Shown here piece after piece: positions 1 through 4,395 of a stretch of 5,177 nt of DNA. The stretch's first letter is position 1. Every line of letters starts with the position of its first letter. The notes under the pieces are model-generated. The model worked only from the letters and a program-made list of their open reading frames with translations, did not search any database and was not told where the DNA came from. This DNA is from Deltaproteobacteria bacterium RIFCSPHIGHO2_12_FULL_43_9 (GTDB lineage Bacteria; Bdellovibrionota; O2-12-FULL-43-9), in contig MGRR01000081.1 of the NCBI GenBank assembly GCA_001798265.1, positions 1 to 5,177 on the forward strand. Direction: 5' to 3'. Position numbers and translations under genes: made by a program.

Positions 1-447
1 GTCGACCAGCGTAAAGCTTAATTTTGGTTTTATTCCGGGGAGCTCTTTTATTGGATAATCCCCACCCGCAGGGAGAAGTTTTACCGAATGAAATACGTTT
101 CTGAAATTTGTTGTTACAGAGGCAAGCTTTTCCAGTTCATCATTGGACCATCCCTGTTGATGTAGAGGAAACATGAATGCGACCGCGAGAGGTTTTGAGT
201 TTTTTAATTTATTTAAAACATCAATATGTGTAGAAACAGGTATTGGCCACTTTCCACCAACGTCTTTGATGTATTGGTCATCGATGCCTATTAATACTAT
301 CTGAGAGTGATGAGGAGACTTAGGAGAGAGTTTAACCCTCAGGTCATAAAAATAACTTTCCAGTTTCCAGAAAGGAAAAAGGGTAATAACAAAGGTAAAG
401 ATTATTGCCCCAATGAACCTAAGTAGATAAATTGAAAACTTTTTCAT
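1..447 (-). CDS. CHASE2-domain membrane sensor, N-terminal part (cut by window edge)
   Basis: The reading frame opens at an ATG (445-447) and stays open for 149 codons to the left edge, so the C-terminal output domain is missing. The protein starts MKKFSIYLLRF, followed by one hydrophobic segment at about residues 11-27 (FIGAIIFTFVITLFPFW), which would be the first membrane helix. Next comes ESYFYDLRVKLSP at about residues 30-42, then IVLIGIDDQYIKDVGGKWPI at about 50-69. The order membrane helix, YDLR, short linker, then hydrophobic-IDD and G-WP, is the hallmark of CHASE2, an extracytoplasmic sensory domain usually followed by three membrane helices and a cyclase, kinase or GGDEF output. The ligand is unknown, and the output type cannot be told from this fragment. 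The Shine-Dalgarno is weak (GCAGG, 5 nt before the ATG) and lies in a possible hairpin. Family call is inference from motifs; the start is fairly secure. Confidence 0.72.
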   Translation of the reverse strand, partial: MKKFSIYLLRFIGAIIFTFVITLFPFWKLESYFYDLRVKLSPKSPHHSQIVLIGIDDQYIKDVGGKWPIPVSTHIDVLNKLKNSKPLAVAFMFPLHQQGWSNDELEKLASVTTNFRNVFHSVKLLPAGGDYPIKELPGIKPKLSFTLVD

Positions 448-452
448 CTAAA

Positions 453-473
453 CCTGCTTATATTTAAAGCAGG
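453..473 (-). promoter_or_regulatory. Perfect 7-bp hairpin just upstream of the CHASE2 start
   Basis: CCTGCTT (453-459) and AAGCAGG (467-473) are exact inverted repeats around a 7-nt AT loop. In the minus-strand transcript the proximal arm ends 5 nt before the CHASE2 AUG and contains the only Shine-Dalgarno-like AGG. Folding would therefore hide the ribosome binding site. The dyad is seen directly; a regulatory role, either RNA hairpin or DNA operator, is inference. Confidence 0.3.
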
Positions 474-489
474 CTAGCATAACTAAAAA

Positions 490-631
490 GTCATTGCGAG
501 TTCACTGTCATCCCCGCGAAAGCGGGGATCTCCTCCGTCATTACGAGTTCTCACGTCATCCTGAGCGAAATAAGCCTTCAGCCCCCAGGCGAAGCCGTCG
601 GGGGGAAGGATCTCACACGTTTAACGTCATT
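490..631. repeat. Compound palindromic intergenic repeat block (REP-like)
   Basis: Four modules follow each other, each opening with GTCAT: GTCATTGCGAG (490), GTCATCCCCGC (507), GTCATTACGAG (537) and GTCATCCTGAGCGAA (555). The second module is a perfect 8-bp hairpin with a GAAA tetraloop (510-529, ATCCCCGC/GCGGGGAT). The fourth contains a large bulged hairpin at 575-609: arms CCTTC and CCCCC pair with GGGGG and GAAGG, and the loop carries a mini-stem GGC-GAA-GCC. The block ends with a stretch (606-631) repeated at 1394-1419 with one mismatch. Repeats of this style are known in many bacterial genomes and are usually non-autonomous. The end overlaps the 3' end of the nucleotidyltransferase gene. 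On the minus strand the 575-609 hairpin could also serve as that gene's transcript end, although no strong U-run follows. Confidence 0.8.
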
Positions 632-1176
632 TTTTGTTTTTCAAGAACGAATTGCATCTCTTCTAATATCCCAAGCTTGTTTGCTTTCTCGAGCAGATAA
701 GATTCATTCAATTTGTCTTGCCTGACTAAAATTGACAAAGCATCTTCGAAATCCCTGGGGCGCCCAGCTTTTAATTTCATCAATATCAAATTTTCTGCCG
801 TAGGAAGTTTAAATTCAACACCAAAAATAACTTGTTTCACGCTATTATGTATAACTTCTTCCTGGAAAGTATCTCTAGGTTCTAGTAAGTCCAGAATGAT
901 TTTATTTTCATCCAATAATCTTGTTTGAAATTGACGAATCATGGGATTTTGCAACTCCCATGCCGTATCTATTTTAAATCCAAATTTTGTTAATTTAGAG
1001 AGCAAATTCCCTCTATCTTCCGAAGTTAACAAAATTAGAATATCCAGGTCTCGCGTTGCTCTCGGTTCTCCCCAAACGGCTACTGCCAGTGCACCAACAA
1101 TACAGTAAGGAAGCTCAAGCTGAGAGAGGGTTTTTCCAATTATTAACAGTGTGTTTTTTATCTGGTTTTGCAACAT
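613..1176 (-). CDS. Nucleotidyltransferase-fold protein (MNT/AbiEii-like)
   Basis: This 187-residue protein from the ATG at 1176 looks like a small member of the DNA polymerase beta-like nucleotidyltransferase superfamily. GALAVAVWG (residues 28-36) followed by PRATRDLD (38-45) gives the helix-turn and the DxD metal ligands Asp43 and Asp45. A likely third acidic residue is Asp96 in KIILDLL. The C-terminal LPTAENLILMKLKAGRPRDFEDA stretch matches the 'LIxxKLxAGRxxDxxD' segment common in AbiEii/MNT-like proteins. Such proteins transfer a nucleotide to RNA or protein and are often toxins of toxin-antitoxin or phage-defence pairs. That role is not shown here. A TTG 14 codons upstream (1218) is possible, but the ATG is preferred because conservation-like sequence starts after it. 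No clear Shine-Dalgarno is present. A small ORF overlaps its 5' end by about 62 bp, suggesting translational coupling. The last residues (MTLNV) and the stop are encoded inside a repeat. Confidence 0.8.
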   Translation of the reverse strand: MLQNQIKNTLLIIGKTLSQLELPYCIVGALAVAVWGEPRATRDLDILILLTSEDRGNLLSKLTKFGFKIDTAWELQNPMIRQFQTRLLDENKIILDLLEPRDTFQEEVIHNSVKQVIFGVEFKLPTAENLILMKLKAGRPRDFEDALSILVRQDKLNESYLLEKANKLGILEEMQFVLEKQKMTLNV

Positions 1177-1321
1177 GACACTTTTTATAAAAATAGTAGT
1201 AAAACTCAAACAATTCAATAAACACGCGAACAGATTCTTCTACAGTAAGCGTTTTAAGTCCATGTGATGACGAAGTTGGCTGAAGCTTACGTAACCAAAT
1301 AGGCAAACTCATAGCGGGCAT
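1115..1321 (-). CDS. Small hypothetical protein overlapping the nucleotidyltransferase start
   Basis: An open frame of 68 codons from the ATG at 1321 (alternatives: ATG 1312, TTG 1360) overlaps the downstream nucleotidyltransferase by about 62 bp in another frame. The middle reads like a real small folded protein: SLPIWLRKLQ, a polar turn, then HGLKTLTVEESVRVFIELFE, predicted as an amphipathic helix rich in Glu and aromatics (FYYYFYKK). The family is not recognised. Small acidic-helix proteins encoded immediately upstream of, and overlapping, nucleotidyltransferase genes occur in two-gene toxin-antitoxin-like modules, so a partner or antidote role is possible. This is inference from position only. 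The tail after YKKC overlaps the downstream gene and may be less constrained. No clear ribosome binding site supports any of the starts, so the start is uncertain. The alternative is a non-coding leader. Confidence 0.42.
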   Translation of the reverse strand: MPAMSLPIWLRKLQPTSSSHGLKTLTVEESVRVFIELFEFYYYFYKKCHVAKPDKKHTVNNWKNPLSA

Positions 1322-1374
1322 AAAAACACTTAAAGCCTGTAAAATCAAATGTAAAGACAACGTCTCTCAGACTG

Positions 1375-1490
1375 CATCATCCTGAGCGAAGCGAAGGATC
1401 TCGCACGTTTAACGTCATTGCTTCATCACCCTCGGTTTCTCGCAAGGATGTGGAGTCAGCTCGGGATTGGTAGAATCATCGGGATGACAA
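1375..1490. repeat. Second intergenic repeat block, sharing a 26-bp direct repeat with the first
   Basis: The canonical unit TCATCCTGAGCGAAGCGAAG begins at 1377, with a short dyad ATCCT (1379-1383)/AGGAT (1395-1399). It continues into 1394-1419, which matches 606-631 at 25 of 26 positions in the same orientation. Further right, 1478-1488 reads ATCGGGATGAC, the reverse complement of the GTCATCCCGAT module end, so the block is closed by a unit in the opposite orientation. About 60 bp between the two (1420-1477) shows no gene. Compared with the first block, the TCCTGAGCGAA module is intact here and lacks the large inserted hairpin. Confidence 0.75.
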
Positions 1491-1549
1491 GGTGGTCATT
1501 GAGGGCCTACTAGCCATCAGACATCCAGGAGCAGGCTTTAGGTTCTCCC

Positions 1550-2968
1550 TCAGGCCGCTTCTTTGTATCCTTCTTTGGACTTTGATTCGCGACTTTTTTC
1601 AGTTTTTTCACCTTTTTTACATGTTTCATATATCTCTCCTTCATGAAGAAGCAGGTAAAGAGCGCATTCAACCTCAAATTTTTTAAGAAGGCAAAATAAC
1701 TCTCTTGGTTCCTCTATTCCGCCATTATACATCAGATTAGTATGTCCGCAGCCACCTCCGCAAACATTTCTGACTGGGCATATAGCACAAACTGGGCGCG
1801 ATTCTATATGTGGTTGTAAAAATAATCTCCTTGCAGAGTCATTTATTCCTGAAACAGGATCTCCTAGTTTAAATTTGGTATTGCCGACAAAGCGATGGCA
1901 TGGGTAAAACGAGCCATCCATTCCGACCCCAATATAGCTTTTGCCGGCGCCACAAAAGTTTTTTCTGGCAATGTTGTTCTTTAACCTCTGGAAAATATCA
2001 GAGATCAGTGGGGTTGTAGAAAGCCTGTTGGGAAGATCCTCAAGTATATAATCCCTGATTTTAATATATTCTTTTTTTAATTTCGGGAAATCAGCGGTTT
2101 CTAACTGAAATTCTTTTTTGTTCGTGAATATAAAGCTGAAATTTACCGTCTTGTATCCTGAATTTATGAGGAATGAATAATTTTCAAACATATCTGTATT
2201 TTGTCTGTTTACCACGACATTGGCGATGGGCTGTTTTTTTATATTGCTTTTCTTAATGTGCTTTCTATTCTCTTCAATCTTTTTGAAACTCCCAGCTCCA
2301 GTCGATGTTGGCCGCAGTTTGTCATGTTTAATTTCCGTGCTGTCGACGCTGAAAGCGAGGTTTACATTGTGGCTCTCTAAAAACGATACGATTTCATCCG
2401 TTAAAACTGTTCCATTTGTGATTAATAAATATTCCGTGGTTATATTTTTGCTAGTTGCAATCTCTTCTACATGGGAGACTATTTTTTTGATCAAAGGAAA
2501 ACTCAAGAGGGGTTCTCCGCCAAAAAGCCTGATAAAAAAGGAGCTCCCTGGTGTAAGTTGGTTCAAAAAAAAGTCTACAACGCTTTTGGCTACCTCCCAC
2601 CGCATCTGATGAGGAGAGCTTTCTGGAAGAATATGGTTATCATTTGCAAAGACATAACAATATTTACATCTTAAATTACATGTATGGTTTAGTTCTAACG
2701 AGATAGCAGATAGTGAAGGAGAAGTAGGGCTTCTGTCCTTTTTTTGGATTTGTGTAAGAGAACGTATTTCTCTTAAAGCTGCTTTCTCCTGGGAATTTAG
2801 TGCTTCTATAGGATTATTATTAACCTTGTTGAATAAACTCGTGACGATAGGATCAATTTCAAAGAGCTCAAATGTTGAGTAGTGAAACAGAAATGGCTTT
2901 CCATTGTAGGAAAATTGCAGAAAAGAGGAGCCTAAATCGCTAATATCAATCCTTGGGGCACAGTCCAT
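1550..2968 (-). CDS. Radical SAM/SPASM peptide or protein maturase
   Basis: Residue numbers count from the possible GTG start at 2971 (473 aa); the adjacent ATG at 2968 is preferred and gives 472. The radical SAM cluster motif is CNLRCKYC at 98-105, followed by FGGEP at 150-154, the usual SAM-binding motif. The C-terminal SPASM domain has all seven expected cysteines: Cys340, then Gly353-x4-Cys358, then Cys395-x2-Cys398-x5-Cys404-x3-Cys408, and Cys427. This predicts two auxiliary [4Fe-4S] clusters. Residues about 20-50 (GKPFLFHYSTFELFEIDPI) resemble the small N-terminal recognition region of SCIFF- and QhpD-type maturases. These cytoplasmic enzymes install thioether or other crosslinks in a peptide or small protein. 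The C-terminal tail (about 452-473) is Lys/Glu-rich. No precursor gene is visible nearby. The pentaheme cytochrome gene lies 141 bp upstream on the same strand. No good Shine-Dalgarno precedes either start. The general class is certain; the exact subfamily and substrate are unknown. Confidence 0.9.
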   Translation of the reverse strand: MDCAPRIDISDLGSSFLQFSYNGKPFLFHYSTFELFEIDPIVTSLFNKVNNNPIEALNSQEKAALREIRSLTQIQKKDRSPTSPSLSAISLELNHTCNLRCKYCYVFANDNHILPESSPHQMRWEVAKSVVDFFLNQLTPGSSFFIRLFGGEPLLSFPLIKKIVSHVEEIATSKNITTEYLLITNGTVLTDEIVSFLESHNVNLAFSVDSTEIKHDKLRPTSTGAGSFKKIEENRKHIKKSNIKKQPIANVVVNRQNTDMFENYSFLINSGYKTVNFSFIFTNKKEFQLETADFPKLKKEYIKIRDYILEDLPNRLSTTPLISDIFQRLKNNIARKNFCGAGKSYIGVGMDGSFYPCHRFVGNTKFKLGDPVSGINDSARRLFLQPHIESRPVCAICPVRNVCGGGCGHTNLMYNGGIEEPRELFCLLKKFEVECALYLLLHEGEIYETCKKGEKTEKSRESKSKEGYKEAA

Positions 2969-3055
2969 CACAGGCTTATTGAAGCAATTTTTAGACCAGA
3001 TTTATAAGCGGATAACCATTTGGAAATATTACTATATATTTTGCTCAGCCTAAAA

Positions 3056-3061
3056 ATTATA
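3056..3061 (-). promoter_or_regulatory. Possible -10 box for the radical SAM gene
   Basis: On the minus strand this reads TATAAT, a perfect sigma70 -10 hexamer, about 88 bp before the maturase start. No convincing -35 hexamer lies at 16-18 bp; a TTGTGA is 23 bp away, which is too far. The surrounding 2972-3109 gap is AT-rich and stop-rich in all minus frames, so it encodes no precursor peptide. It could simply be the AT-rich part of a transcript running on from the pentaheme gene, since no terminator is evident between the two. Confidence 0.25.
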
Positions 3062-3109
3062 CAGCTATTCAGTTAACAGAGGTGTCACAATGGCCCCATC
3101 CTTAAGGGG

Positions 3110-3574
3110 TTAGTTCCATTTTTGCAATCGATGATCCCCGATGCCTTCGTGAGGATTTTTGTGACAGAGCCAGCAGGTTGATGCCTTTGGATAATTATTA
3201 TCCTCCGAGCTGTTGCTTGCGTATATATTGGTGTGACACGTAGTGCACTCTTTTGAGGCATGGAACCCGTGAATCTCTTTTAGATCCTTTGGAGCAGGGG
3301 TTCTTTCAATCTTGTAGTTGTCACCATCCGTGTGGCATAGCAGGCAATCCTGGGATCCCCGTTCGCTATTAACCTCATCGTGGCAGGTGGCGCACGTCTG
3401 CATCGTGGGGTGCTCGTACCCACCATCTGTTTTCGCGGTGTGACAGTCGGCACATTCCAGGCCAAAACCGAGGTGCTTCTCATGGCTAAAATTCAGGCCG
3501 CATTTTTTGACACCGGCGCCGCAAAGCAGGGTAACGCCCAACAAAAGAGTGGCATATTTTATGGATTTAATCAT
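3110..3574 (-). CDS. Pentaheme c-type cytochrome (cytochrome c3/c7-like)
   Basis: This 154-residue protein has five CxxCH haem-binding motifs: CADCH 41-45, CATCH 61-65, CLLCH 77-81, CTTCH 110-114 and CWLCH 134-138. Seven further histidines (31, 34, 55, 102, 105, 142, 148) are enough for bis-histidine ligation of all five haems. FSHEKHLGFGLECADCH near the start is the classic c3/c7 arrangement, in which the two histidines ligate neighbouring haems. Residues 1-20 form an export signal (MIKSIKYATLLLGVTLLCGAG), so the protein is periplasmic. Cys18 and Cys25 lie outside haem motifs; Cys18 sits where a lipobox would be, but TLLC is a poor match. The start is the ATG at 3574, because AGAGGGGGA (3581-3589) lies 6 nt before it; a TTG at 3580 would sit directly against that site. 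The protein probably relays electrons between the inner membrane and the other cytochromes here. Partner and redox role are inferred from neighbours. Confidence 0.92.
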   Translation of the reverse strand: MIKSIKYATLLLGVTLLCGAGVKKCGLNFSHEKHLGFGLECADCHTAKTDGGYEHPTMQTCATCHDEVNSERGSQDCLLCHTDGDNYKIERTPAPKDLKEIHGFHASKECTTCHTNIYASNSSEDNNYPKASTCWLCHKNPHEGIGDHRLQKWN

Positions 3575-3580
3575 AGCCAA

Positions 3581-3589
3581 TCCCCCTCT
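3581..3589 (-). promoter_or_regulatory. Strong ribosome binding site deciding the pentaheme start
   Basis: On the minus strand this reads AGAGGGGGA and is followed by ATTGGCT-like spacing to the ATG at 3574. It excludes the upstream TTG. The same nine bases precede the monoheme cytochrome gene at 4149-4157. Confidence 0.8.
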
Positions 3590-3658
3590 ATTAGTTCCTC
3601 AATACGGTAACAAAAACCTTCGCGCAAAGTCCATAGAGGATGTTTACAGATAACAATG

Positions 3659-3693
3659 AAAAAGGGTCACAGAGAAACTCTATGACCCTTTTT
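3659..3693 (-). terminator. Rho-independent terminator of the monoheme cytochrome gene
   Basis: GGGTCA/TGACCC plus AGAG/CTCT form an 11-bp stem (3664-3674 with 3678-3688) around a 3-nt loop, flanked by A5 on the left and T6 on the right that can extend the stem. In minus-strand RNA the one imperfect position is a U-G wobble pair, while in plus-strand RNA it is an A-C mismatch. The structure is therefore tuned for minus transcription. It starts about 20 bp after the stop of the monoheme gene and ends in a U-run, which separates that gene from the pentaheme gene. Confidence 0.88.
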
Positions 3694-3713
3694 TCTATAC
3701 AACGGCAATACTG

Positions 3714-4142
3714 TTACTTTAGCGTTAAAAGCCATTTAATAAGGGTTTTCAGTTCATCAGCGCTTCCCTTAAAACGCGTAGCATGACTTCCACCTGATTT
3801 AAACTTTGCGTCCATTTTTGCTTGATCCAGGCGTGATCCGGTGCCAGCAAGACTTGGCCCCATTGCTCCACCACCCTCGACGCCCGGCGCCTTGTGACAC
3901 ATTGTGCAGTTGGAACTCTTAAATAAGGAAGGTCCGGTTGATGCTTGTGCCGTTGTTGTTTTTTGTTCAGTAGTTGTCGTGGTTGTAGTGGTTGGTGGTG
4001 TTGTTGTTGTCTTTTCACCATAGCCGGTTGCTATACTTTTTGTTGCCGTTGCATTGTTTCCGGTGGAATCCTTCGCGGAGCATCCAAGAGAAATTAGATT
4101 TATCGCGAAAACCGCGACAATGAAAAATGAATACTTTTTCAT
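3714..4142 (-). CDS. Monoheme cytochrome c, probable lipoprotein with Thr-rich tether
   Basis: This 142-residue protein starts with a signal peptide MKKYSFFIVAVFAINLISLGC; Cys21 after ISLG fits a loose lipobox, so membrane anchoring in the periplasm is likely. Residues 22-44 are polar. Residues 45-64 are a low-complexity linker with 15 threonines in 20 positions (3951-4010 in the DNA, an imperfect GTT/GTG triplet run). The domain from about 70 to 142 is a small class I cytochrome c: a single CTMCH at 79-83, GPSLAGTGSRL at 95-105, and the C-terminal helix ADELKTLIKWLLTL at 128-141. The usual distal Met before the FKGS stretch is absent: the local sequence is GGSHATRFKGS, so His120 or Met110 may ligate the haem, or the haem may be five-coordinate. 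The start is the ATG at 4142, preceded by AGAGGGGGA. It probably shuttles electrons to partners while tethered to a membrane. The domain call is firm; the anchor and ligand are inferred. Confidence 0.9.
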   Translation of the reverse strand: MKKYSFFIVAVFAINLISLGCSAKDSTGNNATATKSIATGYGEKTTTTPPTTTTTTTTEQKTTTAQASTGPSLFKSSNCTMCHKAPGVEGGGAMGPSLAGTGSRLDQAKMDAKFKSGGSHATRFKGSADELKTLIKWLLTLK

Positions 4143-4148
4143 ACATAG

Positions 4149-4157
4149 TCCCCCTCT
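4149..4157 (-). promoter_or_regulatory. Strong ribosome binding site of the monoheme cytochrome gene
   Basis: AGAGGGGGA on the minus strand lies about 6 nt before the ATG at 4142 and is identical to the site before the pentaheme gene. An out-of-frame ATG (4144-4146) lies between the site and the real start; the signal peptide supports the 4142 start. Confidence 0.8.
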
Positions 4158-4178
4158 GTTCAGTTATTAAATTAGAAA

Positions 4179-4200
4179 TTTGTAATGAGTTGATTACAAA
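4179..4200. promoter_or_regulatory. Perfect 22-bp dyad, probable operator
   Basis: TTTGTAAT (4179-4186), a 6-bp spacer, and ATTACAAA (4193-4200) form an exact inverted repeat. Its centre lies about 47 bp before the monoheme cytochrome ATG, inside the divergent control region. The size and symmetry fit a dimeric helix-turn-helix regulator. The core TGTAA-N8-TTACA is not a standard CRP or FNR site. There is no U-run, so a terminator is unlikely. The dyad is seen directly; its operator role is inferred. Confidence 0.5.
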
Positions 4201-4250
4201 CCAGCTAAAACTGTAGCACATATTACATTTGCAGAATAGTCATAGCATGA

Positions 4251-4267
4251 AAGGTATTTTATACCTT
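4251..4267. promoter_or_regulatory. Perfect 7-bp inverted repeat in the divergent region
   Basis: AAGGTAT (4251-4257), TTT, then ATACCTT (4261-4267). It lies midway between the divergent cytochrome genes, about 50 bp upstream of the -35-like box of the plus-strand gene. It could be a second operator or a small hairpin. No function is shown. Confidence 0.35.
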
Positions 4268-4279
4268 GTGCCGAAAAGG

Positions 4280-4307
4280 ATTGTGAACATATTTTATCCT
4301 ATTGTGA
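4280..4307 (+). promoter_or_regulatory. ATTGTGA direct repeat, 21 bp apart
   Basis: ATTGTGA occurs at 4280-4286 and again at 4301-4307, exactly two helical turns apart and ending 9 bp before the -35-like TTGACG. This placement suits tandem binding of an activator on one DNA face. The binding protein is unknown. Confidence 0.35.
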
Positions 4308-4316
4308 TGTATTTTA

Positions 4317-4349
4317 TTGACGATATCAGAAATGCTATCTAAATTAGAT
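4317..4349 (+). promoter_or_regulatory. Sigma70-like promoter of the decaheme gene, with a dyad over its -10
   Basis: TTGACG (4317-4322, 5 of 6 to consensus) is followed after 17 bp by TAAATT (4340-4345, 4 of 6). A transcript would start near 4352 with a leader of about 44 nt. The -10 box is embedded in the 13-bp dyad ATCTAAATTAGAT (4337-4349), which may be an operator or chance AT symmetry. Hexamers and spacing are read directly; promoter activity is inferred. Confidence 0.45.
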
Positions 4350-4383
4350 GAACTAACAATTTCAGTATGTAACTTTGTAGCTC

Positions 4384-4393
4384 GGGGGAGGGG
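4384..4393 (+). promoter_or_regulatory. Very purine-rich ribosome binding site of the decaheme gene
   Basis: GGGGGAGGGG precedes the ATG at 4396, with GGAG 5 nt from the start codon. This fixes the start and predicts high translation. Confidence 0.8.
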
Positions 4394-4395
4394 CA

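Noticed and set aside
1..6. GTCGAC at the first base as a cloning junction
   Set aside because: It is in frame with the CHASE2 protein (LVD) and a 6-bp restriction site by itself is not evidence of a junction.
490..631. CRISPR array
   Set aside because: The GTCAT modules differ in sequence and length, and there are no constant repeats with regular unique spacers.
1503..1556. GGCCT/AGGCC pairing downstream of the maturase gene as a terminator
   Set aside because: The arms are about 43 bp apart and there is no U-run.
2220..2609. Plus-strand open frame of 129 codons inside the maturase gene
   Set aside because: It is antisense to the conserved radical SAM core and its hydrophobic look comes from the complement of Lys/Asn/Glu codons.
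3094..3109. CCCC...GGGG hairpin right after the pentaheme stop as a terminator
   Set aside because: The stem has only 4 bp and no T-run follows on the minus strand.
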